The notes: generated by a model not told the origin, from the letters alone. 64,000 nucleotides of DNA from Ophiosphaerella korrae (GCA_028456385.1 JALNQF010000002.1:496001-560000), one strand, 5' to 3'; positions 12,554 through 25,129 are shown, counted from the stretch's first letter. Made by a program: numbers and translations.

Positions 12554-12706
12554 GCTTCACTATGGACTAATCACTGCAAGCATAGGCCCACAAAGCCAGT
12601 TCACTATGATGAAGACGATCGGGCCAACCATACAGACAACGAATTGACTGACTTTGACTTCGACGATGTAGATGACCCTGACATCGACGGCCCGTATTAC
12701 CTCTAA

Positions 12707-13196
12707 GTCAACAATGCAAATCACCTCAACATTGACGACATGAACTACCTTCATGTCGACGATTGAAATCACCTTGAATATACTGATTTAAGCTATCGCC
12801 GGTGACTGACAATTCAGTTTGAAATATTCTTGTAGCGACACGCCTAGGTGTGCCAGGTCTCGTGGTAAGTGTTCAGGAGGTACTGTTGACCTGGGACTAG
12901 TCCTGGCTGTGATCCTTTTTTTTGTCCACTGTTGGATATTAGACTTAGCCCTAATAGTAATAAGCATATAAAGATACTCAAATTACTCCGAGAGCGGGGG
13001 AAAGCGATATCGCTACACTCAGTGATGTGTATGGCATGCTACAGGTGAGTGAGCACGTGCCTGCGTGCGAGCGCGCCTCGCGTAGCTCAAAGCAGTAACT
13101 TCGTCCAAGCTTGCTTTCCAAAACACCGTGTAGCCAACTGAGCCCGCCTTATAGCAACCATTGGCGTGACGAATGTCCCTTATGATATAGGCGAAA
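12707..13196. other. Intergenic gap between MED18 and PNKP
   Basis: Bases 12713-12780 hold two similar ~45 bp segments (caatgcaaatcacctcaa and cgattgaaatcaccttga), continuing the GAC/ATC-rich character of the preceding acidic frame. Nothing else is seen; the distal part should contain the PNKP promoter. Confidence 0.4.
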
Positions 13197-15242
13197 ATGA
13201 CACAAAGGCCAGGCTTGAGAAAGCGGCCGAGTTCGAACGACAACAAGGACGTTTCTCCGCCGCCCTCGAAACGGAAGCAGCAGTCCACCACGACCAGTAC
13301 ACCTCAGGTCACAACTTGCGAGAGTGACACTAACTCAACCCAGATAAAGCTGTTGCAAATTTCTTTACCCCGCTCTCCCAAAAAGAGCCAGACAAGATGT
13401 CATGGCGTGTCGTGAAGGACAGCCTTCTTGTCGGCCGATATGCTGCGTCTACAACTCGGGCTGCTGTGAAAGGTAGAACGAAGATTGCTGCATTTGACTT
13501 TGTAAGACCACTTAATTGAGATGTAAAGCTTCGACCTGACAGATGACAATGTAGGACTCGACATTAGTCACATCCACTTCTGGGAAGGTATTCGGTCGTG
13601 GCCCAACTGACTGGAAGTGGTGGCACAGCTGTGTCCCGGGAGCACTAAAAAGGCTCCAAGAAGAAGGGTATGACTGACATACAATATCTGTGTACAGTAT
13701 ACTCGAACGACCATCTGCTGACGATACCAATCCAACAGCTACCTCATCGTTGTGGTGAGCAATCAAGGCGGTATTAGCTTAAAACGAGATCCAAAAACTG
13801 TTAAGTCTGACCAAAAGCGTTTAAGCGACTTCAAGGGGAAGGTGTTAGCGGTGTTCAGCCAGTTGGATATGCAGCTCTCCGTGTATGCTGCAACAGCTCG
13901 TGACCAGTTTCGAAAACCTCGAATAGGCATGTGGGAGGAGATGCTGGACGACCACAACCTCGACGGTACAAGTGCTGTCGACCTAGAAAATTCGTTTTTT
14001 GTTGGGGATGCAGGTGGCCGCGAAGCAACAGCCGGTGGTGTGAAAGATCACTCCTGCGTTGACAGGTGGGTGGCCCCTTTGGTCCCACCCATTTTTTGAT
14101 GTTGAGTGACTGTGCTAAGAATAACCAGAGATTTTGCAGCCAATATAGGGATGCCATTTCATACCCCAGAAGAGTACTTTCTTCACGAGGAGCCAAGACC
14201 ATTTACGAGAGATTTCGACCCCACCGTATACATTAACGAGCGTGAGTTGGTTGAGAAGCCCACATCTGTATCTGCATGTATGTTCGGGGATCATCGGTCA
14301 CTGCAATTTCGTCCTACGGGTCAATCCAAAACTAACTCTAGCGTGCAGTACCAATATTCGACGGTGTGGAGATCGTTCTTCTGTGCGGGAGCCCAGGGGC
14401 CGGTAAATCATCGTACTATTGGCGACACCTACAGCCACTGGGCTATGATCGTGTAAACCAAGATATACTCAAGTCCGTAAGTACTGACGAACACTATCCT
14501 ATATGTGGTGCATGTTGTGTTACCACTAGTTCACCCATTGAGTAACATCTTGAAACAGAGAATTAAGTGTATCGAGGCAGCAACCGCCCTTCTCGCAAAG
14601 GGTACAAGCGTAGTTGTTGGTATGTACACTCGGAACCCCAACCTGGGCTCCGCATGAAGGATGTGTAGACTAAAATTTATAGACAACACAAACGCAGATC
14701 CTGACACGCGCTCTGTATGGGTCAATTTGGCGCAGAAGCAAAATGTGCCAATACGGTGCGTTCTCTTCACGGCACCAACAAGGCTTTGCGAACACAATGA
14801 TACTGTCCGCGCGTTGAACCCGGGACCCAAGGTAAGTTTCCCAACATGGACCGCCAAGTGCAAAGGCACTCGCAAGTCAATACTTCATACGGCTACTCCT
14901 CTCAACCGTTATACTATCCCAATTAGGCAGTCATAAATCGTGGAGAACACTAGAGGCACGTAGTGACAAAACGGGGGAACTCTGATGCTGATAATTTCCA
15001 CAGACAAACCCAGAGAGACGGTCAATCTTACCGAAGCTCGCCTTTACTAGCTTCGCCTCGAGATATCGCAAGCCTGTATTATCGGAAGGCTTTACAGAGA
15101 TTATCAATGCAGATTTTGAGGTGCGTAACAAACCAAGCGCTCCACTAGTATCCTGAGCGTAGAACTATGTTGCTAACCGATGCGGATAAAGCTGGAGGGC
15201 TCAGACGAGGAGAAAAAACTATGGAGTCGGTATTGGATATGA
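13197..15242 (+). CDS. Bifunctional polynucleotide 3'-phosphatase / 5'-kinase (DNA end repair)
   Basis: PNKP-type enzyme that removes 3'-phosphates and phosphorylates 5'-OH ends at DNA breaks in the nucleus. Ten exons fit the frame: 13197-13296, 13344-13501, 13555-13667, 13739-14065, 14129-14277, 14349-14476, 14559-14619, 14683-14831, 15004-15120, 15192-15242 (364 residues). The HAD phosphatase motif FDFDSTLVTSTSGK is assembled across an intron. VVVSNQGGI and FVGDAGGR are HAD motifs II and III. The kinase Walker A is LLCGSPGAGKSS and the second motif is VVVDNTNADPDTR. The C-terminus is the family end (PKLAFTSFASRY, then a Trp-rich tail WSRYWI). The N-terminus is basic and could hold a nuclear signal (KRPSS, PPSKRKQQ). 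The eighth intron is long (172 bp) and could hide a mini-exon; the last acceptor is AAG. The exon 5/6 junction could instead use GTGAGT at 14251. Confidence 0.87.
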
Positions 15243-17942
15243 TTCGAGGATACAGTAGGATCAAACGGCCAAGATAACTTCGCACCGTCGCACGTTCACA
15301 CGTGTAATGGTTCCTCCGAAAGAACACCATCGGTGAAGATCGAGAGAACGCAGCTATGCACAAGCCGAGCATGTGCTCGCAGCCCTGGTTAAGCCTTCGT
15401 CTCACACCAGACTATCGTCCAGTCAAGCCATTAATTTACACAAACCTATTATCTACTTGCGGGCTATGCATCTAGAATTTGATTCAATACTCTAAATATT
15501 GTCTGCAGTTCTAAGTGGCTCCCCTTACCAGCTGCACAGCCTTCATGACGCTGAGTGGATGACATTCTCCACCGATGACAAGGCGGCGTGCCGACATCCA
15601 TATCCCATGCAATGACAGCGTTATCGATATCTGCAGTCAGGCAGCAGTGCCTCGTCAGGAGTTTTCGTACGCAGCATCCACTAAAACCCACGTTGCGTGG
15701 TCTCGAACGCCATTTTGCCAAGGTGCCGTCTTGGCAGGTCAATTTACTCATTTGGGAAAATACCGAATACAGCTCGTTGTAAGGCTGCTCACATGATGAA
15801 CATACACGTGGTTAAATGGCTATGGAATAGTACCTGAAAGAGCATACGTAAATAAGCATATGCTGACCGGGTACTCATCTTCACGTTCATGCAAGCCAAG
15901 CGTTATTCAACAAACGGTATTCTCCCGCCCGCTCTGCATGTGGGTCGTTCTTGCAAATGAAGAGCCAGACCGGAATGGACTGTCAGCAAAATGGACGTGC
16001 TGGGCATGTGCCGACTTCAAACCGGACCGACACCACTGGCGTCGAACTTTCGTCATGATCTGAGCGGCGTTCAGCCTTCAGTTCCGGCCACCTGTTACCG
16101 AATCGAAGAAGCCTACTAGCGTTACAGAACAGGCAAGGTACATGCCAAAAATTTGTTCGCTGGGCCTCCAGGACACGATCGCCTCGCTAGGAGGCTTACC
16201 AGCCCACGGCACGGCGTTCACCTCGGTGAATCATCAGAGGTTGGCTTGCGCTTCCACTGTGCCTATCAGTCTGCTGAGGCCTGGCACATTCAACTCTTGC
16301 AAGATTCTGTGTGAAGAGAGCGTCGGTACACCTCCGGCGGTTTGACTAGAAATGCGCTGGCGTTGAGCACTTTGAGGCTTGCAGCAGAGCGTAAAGACAA
16401 GATTTGACAAGGCATAGACCTAGCCAAATAAGGAGCCGGGCTTGCTCAAGTAGTGCGGCAGGGGCCGGGTGCCAATCATGAACGGCCCAACAGCTTGCCT
16501 AATTTGTTCAGAAATTGGTGGTTTCTCTGTTGGGCGTATAGTTCCCAACCTCCTCCCGTGCGTCCTGTCAGGCACACGTTGGCGTATCGCTCAGTTCGGC
16601 TATGATTGACCTCACCGACTCAGTCTCGAAACGAAGTAAACAATCCCTGAAGAAAACAAACAATCAGTGTTTGGGATGTGCAATATTGTGACAGCAGGCT
16701 ATTGTTTGTTTTCCCATAGCCCTCCACGACCAATCGGCAGGAGCTAGCTGACGGTGAGGCGAGGGAACAGAAGCTTGACATGGCCAACCAAAAATCTTGA
16801 TCAAAAGCCATTGTGACACGCGGCGGGCGAGAAGACGCCGCCACAAAAGCGACCATTCTACCCTACACTACCGCCCCATGTTATGTCGATTACGCGCCAC
16901 GATTGCGCTCACATACGAATTGAGTGGCAGGCAGTCCCACAGTCGTGCCGCTGGTAGTACCACAAGTTACTGTGAACAGGGTCAATGTGCAAGTCGGGAT
17001 GCCGCCTGAAGAGCCCTGACAAACTTGTGAAGACAGGTGAAGGGCCGGCTGTTCCTGCATCGCTTACTCAGGAACCTTACCTCCTCCCCTTTCCCCACCC
17101 AACATGCCTGTAGCCATGGTTTTGGTTGGGGGAAGAAACTTTGGCTTCTAGGCCTGTTGCGCATCTTTTGGTGTAGTGCTGCAGCGACACAGCCGACGAT
17201 CCATGTTGTGGCATAAACAGCGGGTGGAGTGCTGGAGGGGGGCGGGGGTACCTAGCAGAGTGCAAAGCAGTTCTTGTGGGCTGTCACGGTCTTGTGCGCC
17301 GATGGGGGCATGGCGTCTTGAGTCGTTGAAACCGGGGAGACTTCAACAAATGCCGCCTCGCTATGCCTATCTGACTCTAGTAGTAGCTGAAGTGACGCTC
17401 GCTGGTGAAGGCTTGGCCTGTATCCTAGAGTAATGGAGGCTATTTGCCGTCACGTCCCCCGGTTGCTCGCCGTCCACACAAATGCTCAAATCTATGCGCA
17501 TCCCGCACCCCATCCTGCCGTCGTCCATTGTCCGCCCACGTCAGTTGCATAATTGCCAACTGGATCCCGCATTACCGCTGCGCTGTTCGCAGCTCATAGC
17601 CTTCCCCCGCCACCATCACACTCGCCGTGAGTGCAACCTATCCCAGCCCACTTTCGCTCACGTGCCGATCCGAATTGGGCGTGCCAGCCGACATAGGGCG
17701 GCGCTGACTTTGCACCCAGAGCCTGTGTAGGTAAACCGGCCAAAGGGTACCTACGTGGTCCTGCTTCGTGGCACCCTCCAAGCAACTTTCATATCTGGCG
17801 ACCGCCACTTTTCCCGAAGCAGCTCTCTCAGCAGACCGCGACTTGTCACCCATACAAGTGCGCATTGTCTTCTTAAGCTGGTGATGGGATCCCAGCAACC
17901 TTCGCCAAAAGTCACGTCACGCTTCGCCTTGCTAACCCCAAC
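15243..17942. other. 2.7 kb intergenic stretch, no gene seen
   Basis: Short open frames occur on both strands (for example 15464-15751 minus) but none shows a domain, signal peptide or consistent splice pattern. The last part (about 17460-17940) is C-rich and may be the promoter and leader of the gene at 17943. Confidence 0.5.
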
Positions 17943-19559
17943 ATGCACGATCTCAAACCTCTGATGCTCCCAAAGCTCGTTGCAGCACGCAAGTCTTCGC
18001 AGACTTCGCTCAGCATGTTTTCAGAACCAACTTCGTCAGTTTTTTCCAGCGCTGACTCTGGTTTCTACTCAGCATCTGAGTGCTCTACACCGCCTACGCC
18101 AAGTAAGCACTCGCGAGGACATTTCCGCTTTCCAAGCTCAACATCATCGCTCTCCTCGAGCCCGCCCACGCATGAGATCATTGAACCTCCAAACAGCACC
18201 AAGAAGCTGCCCAAGCTTCCTGAGGAGCCAATTGAGCGCGAGTACGACTATGGTAACAACGATCCCTACCGCTGTTTATGTAAGTCTTATCATATAGTTG
18301 TATAATGTCTGCCATATTAACGTTTGCTAGGCGACGTGGATCCGTTTGGTCACGCTCAGGAATGCCTGGTATCCAAAGCCTACAGCCCTGAGAACGAGTA
18401 CTTCACCAACTATGACACGGAACTTCGCCTGGCTAAGCGACGGCGGTCGCTTGAAGCATCGGCGCACAGCATTGCAGGGAAGCTTGAAAGACGGTTCCCT
18501 TCACTATCACGCAAAGTGAGGGATCGTAACTCGAATATGGGCCGAGGGTCAAGGAGTGCGACTCCGTCCCGAGTTTCGTCCACACGATCGTCATCAATCA
18601 CCAGCTCTGTCCGTCATGCCTCAGCTGTCGACCTCACCGACAGCCTCACTCCTACTGCTCCTTCATCTCTTGTGAGCAGAGAAGACCTTGCCGACACTAC
18701 GCCTACTTCAATTTCTATTGATATTGAGAAGGCCAATGCGATCGAAATCGACCCAGAAGAAGTCGCTGCCGAGCGGTATGCGACCACTCCTCTACTGCCT
18801 CCAGTGCTGGTTAATTGCCGCAACGACCTACCAGCATCATCGCCACTTCAATCGCCTACTGTTGCCGATGCCACGCCCTCAGTTATTGCCACACCAGTGG
18901 GTACACCACCAGTGCGCGCGCATGCCACGCCATCTTTGTCGTCGAAACCATCCATTGCATCTTTCAAAGGTGCTCGGACCGGGTATGCAGTGCCCTCTTC
19001 CGACATTCCGCCCATGATGCTCGCCGATCCAAACGACAAGTGGGCCAACACGCTAGGCCACGCCAACTTCACCATTCTCCCGGAACCGTATGTCCCGGAG
19101 ATCTGTGATGCCTACGCCGTTAGGCAGCTTATGGATGACTGGCAGCAAGCACGCAACAACTATGCAAAGCATCAAGTACGAACCGCGGAACACTACGGCG
19201 CTACTTCCAAGTACTACTTGCTTACCGAGCAAAAGTGGGCCGAGATAGACGCCGAATGGAAAATGAACCACGATCTGGCCAAATCTCACGCAGTAGCCAT
19301 CGGCCAAGAGCTAGAACCCACCTCGCCGACGGAACCGGTCCCAATGAGCAAGATGCCAACGCTCAATGACCCAAAGAGCCAGGGAAAATTCCCCAAGCTT
19401 GGAGACGAGGACATTGTCGGTCCCATGTACCAAGACAAAGAGTCGCCATTATTCCAGAGGCCTCCATCGAGGAAGCGCGCCTTTTTCAAATTCTTGGGTG
19501 ACTGGCGGTTTCCCAGTTCTCTTCTTGGACGGTCTAATGCTGGTGTCCGCGGCCACTAG
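17943..19559 (+). CDS. Ser/Pro-rich conserved fungal protein, unknown function
   Basis: Exons 17943-18279 and 18331-19559 (51 bp intron, GTAAGT donor, TAG acceptor) give 521 residues. The splice restores a single frame: NNDPYRCL continues as CDVDPFGHAQECLVSKAY. The first 100 residues are Ser/Thr/Pro-rich with many possible phosphosites. Residues ~120-180 are basic (KRRRSLEASA, KLERRFPSLSRKVRDRNS) and could bind nucleic acid or membrane, or act as a nuclear signal. A Pro/Thr-rich middle follows. Residues ~370-440 are charged and helical-looking (MDDWQQARNNYAKHQVRT, then EQKWAEIDAEWKMNHDLAKS), the most likely folded part. The C-terminus ends in a basic aromatic patch (SRKRAFFKFLGDWRFP). I recognise no catalytic motif; a regulatory or scaffold role is only a guess. 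Confidence 0.75.
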
Positions 19560-22206
19560 TCCAAGTTTGGCATTGCCCACAACCTTCCAACCTTTCTTCG
19601 TTCATAATTGTGTACGACACACTCAACATCTGTTCGACGCTTGTACAATTCCAATACTCTTTATACCTTGGGGACGTGTTCATGATGTACAACCTGTATG
19701 ACAGTATTCTGGTCTATTCATTCACGCTACGGCCCTCTCTTTGACTGCTTCAGTCACGAATTTCCTATGCCGGTACGATTTCACGATATCTAGAAGGACG
19801 GTTCCCTTTGCATATAGCTCCGAGCCTTTTTCAGAGCTCACTATTTGGTAGTGATATTATAACAGGGATGGTTAAGGTTCCCAAGAAAAGCGTAGCATCA
19901 CATTACGATTTCACGCAGGGGTGGTCCTTTCAGCCAATTATTATATTTTATACTTAATCTCTTTTGTCTATTATAAGAGGAGGATACTCTTGTCGACGGC
20001 TATACCCTTGGCGGATCCTTGTCTGAGAATTCGAAGGGGCAAGCGCAGTCATGGGCCGGGCATGGCTTTTTAGAAAGAAAAAGTGGAGGCATACATTAAT
20101 GTCTCAATATCGACACCCTCACCGGTGACCCTGAACTTCTGGCCACGGGACTTGGCGAGTGGCAGGTGGGACAAACTGGGCGCGTGTGCCAACAGTGTAT
20201 TCGCGAAGGCAGCACTAAGATAGCAACCCAGTAGTCCATCTGGCTCAAAGCATAGTCACCACGCCACCATAATAAAAACAAGTCTAAACACTTTGAGACT
20301 GCTTTCCTTTTTCTGCTGCGGACGTGGTGCGAATCGATGCCTCAAACGGCCGGCTATCAACCCTCTACCGAGATCGTGACGTCGCACCGCGCACAACACA
20401 TGATCCCATCCTCCCACCACCGCACAACAATCCTTGTACAGCCCTGTGCCCTCACCTGTACTGTAGGTACACATACGTCTCTATCACGCCATCCACGCCA
20501 TCCACAAGCTAGCCCACTCTACCCGCAACAACCATTCTCGTCCCCACCCCCGCCATCTTGCAATGTCTCATCCACAAAACGGTAGGCGAAGTTTCTTGAC
20601 GTTCGGCTGCTATACCGGGGAGGGGCACAAGGCTTGCGCCACGCTGGCGTGCTCTGGAAGCCAGTGGCACCGACCATGTAGTAACGAAGCAGACGAATAT
20701 TACAGTGTGATCGACACCGAGGATCGTGTTAGGGGTATAGTAAATCCAACGACACCCACGCCATCCTTTCTACCTGCCGCAAGCAAATTCTCGATATGCG
20801 TGTAGCAAAGCGCGTGCCCAACCGCCGTATCGACGCAAAGCGTATGTACCTCGGAAGATCTTGCATATGCGGGCCGAAGTCATGCTTCCGGCGGGGGGGT
20901 TATCGATCATGTGTATACGCCCCCGCAAAGCGAACAACCATGCCGTGCATGGCCAGGCAGCGTAATACGAGGTACATCACCGCGCTGCGCTGCGCATCAA
21001 CTACGCTGTGTAAACCTGCTGCTCGCGCTGGTCCATACAATCAGCTTCCAAACCTCCACACCATAGCTCCGCGCTGTACCTAGATAACAATGCCGCTATT
21101 TCCCCCGCCCCCCACATACCCAATATTCCCTATATCCCCATGCCGACGAATCGAGTTTGTGTGTTTCCTGGTTGGCCGGTCACACGACCTGTGAGCCCTC
21201 GCCTTGCTGCCACACCCCATGCGGAAAGACAGGACAGGAGACGCCTGTTCAGCGCTCGCCGCCTCTCTGTTGATGTCGGTTCCGCGAGCCTGGGTCTTGG
21301 TCAGATGCGGGTCGTCTCGCTGTTTTGCGGGCACGGCGTCAGGGGGGGCGCATGTTGTGTCACTGGATGAAACTTGTTGAGTCGGGGGGTGCAGTTGGGC
21401 GATGCGTGGATGATACGCGTCGAGGTTTTGGTGGAGGTATGGAGGCGTGGAGCGAGTGGGTGAGGGGTGGTGGTGGTGGCGGTGGCGGAGCACATGATTG
21501 TGGGTGGGGAATGTGGATGGGTTGTTTATTGTTTTATAGTGTGACTTGCATGGGGTGCGTAGTTGGGTGAAAGGGTATTAGTGGGAGATAGGTGTTTCTC
21601 ATAGATGGTAGAGAGCGCTCAATGGGGCTATGGTGTGATGTGCTGCGTAAGTGACCAAAGCAGACCCCATCTTCCGTTCAAGTTTTGACGTATATGCTTC
21701 GCCATTGCTAATCGATTCGATCTTCTGTGCCCCAGGAGATCATAGATTTCGAATCGTTCAATTTCGTTGCTGGTAACTTTTTTACCCTCTTTTCAAACAA
21801 ACTGAAGAGCTCATATATTCTCGTTCGTTCCTGATCCTAACTTTCACTGCAATTCTCTCCATTACCACCGCTATCGCCACCTTGATTGTTGGCTGACATG
21901 CCATTCCCTCTACGCTACGCTTAAGGAAATTCGACCGAGCTATCGAAATCTCTCGTTGAGAGAAGCTCGCTCAAACATTTCGTAAGACGAACTTCACATA
22001 GGGACCGGCTTTGTAAGTCGAGACTCACAAACACTCTTGCGCTGTGGCATTGACAGTATACTAAATAATTATAATGGGTTTACGTGCATTGGGCTCAGTT
22101 ATTCCTCAAGTCCCATGTGCTGTATAAGTGCCAGCAGCTTGTTGGCGAAGATTGTTCGACATGGCCATATACTTCGTGGCCCCAAGTACCAGAATTTCAG
22201 AATGTA
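19560..22206. other. 2.6 kb intergenic stretch with local G-rich/C-rich bias
   Basis: No gene is supported. A GGT/GGC-rich tract at 21463-21488 creates a poly-Gly/poly-His illusion in overlapping frames. The short open frames at 20324-20805 and 20796-21083 have no recognisable features. Confidence 0.5.
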
Positions 22207-23751
22207 TTATGCCTTCTGGAGCCATGATACTCCAACGATATCATCATCATAATCCTCTGATTGCACCGGAGGATTCAACACCGCCTGAACAACGGTGGCA
22301 GACGTAGATGTGTTGTTGTCACTCTCTCCAATGGCATGCTTCAGGATAGAGCCAATTGTAGGGTATCCATTCGCGAAAGCGTAGTAGTGGGCAGGATAAC
22401 CAAAATAGTCTCTTCTTCCAACATCAAAGAGTTGTTGATAGCTAAGTAACAAATCGCATATGCTCTCAAACCCGTTCGCTGCGGCGTAATGAAGAGGTAA
22501 GCTACCAAGGTTAGTGACCGCACCCGCTTTGGCACCGTAATTTAATAGAAGTTTGACTCCTGGTTGCCAATTCTTGAGGCAGGCGATGTGAAGCAAAGTT
22601 CGACCGAAGGCATCTTCAGTCTCTAAAGTGTCTTCGGCTTCTGTATCATCGGGATCCAACATCTTGTCAACATAACACCTAAGTTGGTCAAGATAAATTC
22701 TTCGACGAGGACCTTTTGGCATAATGTCAAGCCATTGGTGCGATATGCTGCGTTCGTATTCGTCCGATCCCAGGTAATCACCTTTGAAAAACCGATACGA
22801 AGCAATCTCCTCGTGAGGGCACATGAAAGCGGCCATCGGACTAGAACTGAATTCAAGTGAGATAAGATGTGACAATTTAATAAGTCGTTCAATTTCGCGG
22901 GAAACTTCATTCGGGTGGGTTGAATGGTGTCTGGAATCGAACAGTGCTGCTACACGGTTGGACCGCAACAGAAACTCATGACACAAAAACTCGTTATGTT
23001 TCTGTAACTCATCCAGGGGATCCCCATCGCCCAAAGGGCAATAAGGGCAAAAGTCTCCAACACTGCGAAGCGGAGTGGCCTGGTTGGTTAGAAGTGTCAT
23101 GAGCAATCCTTGAGTGCCCCTGGACGGTGAGGTCTCAGCCTGCAGCCTCTTCCTCATCTTCACAAGAGATATTGACGGCTCATTCACAATATTCTTTAAA
23201 CTTTCTTCACGATGTCTTAACGCTCGCCAGCCCCTAGGCTCCCCCGATGGAGGCCAGGTGTCGATAAAAGGTTGTGTAACATCTTTCCGAAGTTGACGGA
23301 AGCGTTCTATATTTTTGGTTACAATGTCAGAGTAACCCGTATGGCGTATCCTACGTGAATTAGTCCGGCCCGGATGATATACATGGCACGAACGCGGTGC
23401 GTACCATGTGGCAAGGCATTCCTCAATGTTGGGCTTTTCATCTAGTGCAACAGGTGGGGTATTGATAGGGGATTTCAAAATGTCTGCTGTATGTCTACTT
23501 TTTCGTTTAATTCTTTTACCGACAGAACAAGGAAAGCTCTTCCTCGAGCAACGATCACACTTTTTTGGCCAGACTCGATTTATGGGAGTGCACTGATGGC
23601 AATTAACCTCGATGGCCAACCGGATATCTTTAGTTCACAATACCTTTTGTTTATCCAAACGGCATCTCTCACACCTCACCATGTGTAATTTTCGTGGCTC
23701 AGTTTTCGACTGTTGAATATTAGGTTGATTGGTTTGGTTCCGTACGTCCAT
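22207..23751 (-). CDS. Zn2Cys6-type N-terminus fused to C-terminal ankyrin repeats
   Basis: Exon 1 (23751-23644) and exon 2 (23592-22207) join across a 51 bp intron (GTATTG donor, CAG acceptor), giving 497 residues. Only the spliced form completes a perfect binuclear zinc cluster: C27-x2-C30-x6-C37-x10-C48-x2-C51-x6-C58 (CERCRLDKQKC then CDRCSRKSFPC), followed by basic KRIKRKSR. This is the DNA-binding fold of fungal Gal4-type regulators. Residues ~370-460 contain ankyrin units (FGRTLLHIACLKNW, then GSLPLHYAAANGFESICDLL and a weaker third). The middle holds a possible second zinc site (CPYCPLGDGDPLDELQKH, further C and H downstream). No fungal-specific transcription factor domain was seen, so this is a Zn-cluster/ankyrin protein and not a classical Gal4 regulator. 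It is probably nuclear; targets are unknown. It is divergent from the small membrane-peptide gene at 24433. Confidence 0.8.
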
Positions 23752-24432
23752 GGCGATGAAGTTATAAAGCTTGTAATTGGTGAACCGTAATCAAATGAGG
23801 CTGTCTTGGACGACCAACATCAGAGAAAGTTCATGATAGAGAGATTAGTTATTTCGTGTACTTGGAACAAGGGAGACCTCGAAGGAGTCTATCCTTGGGG
23901 CTGACACTGATTTTAACCTAACATTATCGCTCACTATACACCATGCGACGGGATGCGGGTGGAGGGTGCCGATGCGACGCTATTATGATTTAGGTGAAGT
24001 GTGTTAAGGTGAAGTGCGACAAAGGTGCGATGAAGCGCGATGAAGTGCGATAAACTGCGACACTGCATCTGAATCGATCGCACTCTATCGCACCAATTAC
24101 CTTCGACCAATAGGACTCATACGGAACCCGCACCCGCACCCCACCACACATCGTATCGACCTAATGATCAACGATTATCTTACCCAGCCTTGTTGCACGT
24201 CCTGCATTTCTCGCACATGGATCGCACCTTGAAAGAAGACTTTATCGCACTTTTCGCACTCCCGAAGCAATACAATCGTGCTGTACTTCATAGTTGCGTA
24301 TAATAAAACCATGATATATTCCCTTGCATTCACTTCATCTCAACATGAGCGGACCAGTCTTTGGTTCCTTGTATCTTTAGGCACACACCTATACCATTAT
24401 CGGCTCATCTACGTACTTTAACTCACATAGTC
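23752..24432. promoter_or_regulatory. Divergent intergenic region with clustered TGCGA motifs
   Basis: Bases ~23944-24060 carry TGCGA (or CGCGA) pentamers in direct orientation, seven in about 115 bp and mostly 10-11 bp apart from 24014 onward (gtgcgac, gtgcgat, gcgcgat, gtgcgat, ctgcgac). The inverse TCGCA occurs at about 24079, 24089, 24212, 24246 and 24255. The region separates the divergent Zn2Cys6-ankyrin and small-peptide genes, so the motifs lie where shared regulatory sites would be. Function is inferred from position only. Confidence 0.45.
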
Positions 24433-24663
24433 ATGAATAATCGGCCAGCAAACCCTCCAACAGCAAATCTCAGAGCTTTCGCAGCCGATAATACATCATT
24501 CAGTGCAATAACAGTGCTGCCGTGTTCTGAAGACTCTAGTCAGGTTGTCGTATTTGGTTGCCTGGGCCTATTTCTGGCGATCATTGGCATTGTCATCGCC
24601 CTGCTCCAGCTCCGGCACATGCAACAAAAAAAGAGGGTATTGGTGGTGTATGAGCTTCCGTAG
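24433..24663 (+). CDS. Tiny single-pass membrane peptide, paralogue A
   Basis: The ATG at 24433 gives 76 residues: a polar N-terminus, one strongly hydrophobic segment (FGCLGLFLAIIGIVIALLQL) and a short basic tail (RHMQQKKRVLVVYELP). A paralogous gene at 26932 shares the hydrophobic segment and the LQLRHM...RVLxVYE tail, so the frame is under protein-level constraint. No signal-peptide cleavage site is obvious; type III or tail-anchored topology is possible. No family with known function is recognised. Confidence 0.62.
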   Translation: MNNRPANPPTANLRAFAADNTSFSAITVLPCSEDSSQVVVFGCLGLFLAIIGIVIALLQLRHMQQKKRVLVVYELP

Positions 24664-24978
24664 GAGTACGTGATACCTAACAGTCTCTTTAGAATCGTCA
24701 AATTAATTACCCAGCAGTCGGGGACTGAGCATTTTTTATATCGGGTGGAATCAGTGCGGGGTCAGCGACCGGGCAAGAGTTGAATACTATACATGCAACT
24801 TTGGAAGGCACGGAAGTCAACATCGCTTTCCCATCTCGTCTTCAGATCCAGAAATAGGCGACGGCATGCTCGCGAAGGAGCACAATGACTGAACAATTAC
24901 CTCTAGAAAGACAATAATTTGAACCACAATTGCGTAGTTATTCTCGAAAATCACTCGAATGAACTAATAGAACATTGC
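24664..24978. other. Flank between peptide gene A and the PIF-like element
   Basis: About 315 bp of AT-rich sequence. No gene, repeat or RNA seen. Confidence 0.4.
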
Positions 24979-25129
24979 TAAGGCCCTGGTCGGTGCGCCA
25001 GAATTTGTGCCTGTTTATTCAAAAATAAATACAAATCGTAAATTTAAACGGCGCGTGTTCGGATCGCCGAGGGGTTTTTGATGCAGTTTGAAAGGAATTA
25101 AAACGCTAGTAACGCCAGCAATCTCTATA

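Noticed and set aside
22207..23751. Classical Gal4-type transcription factor call
   Set aside because: The zinc cluster is present but no fungal-specific transcription factor domain was seen; the C-terminus is ankyrin.
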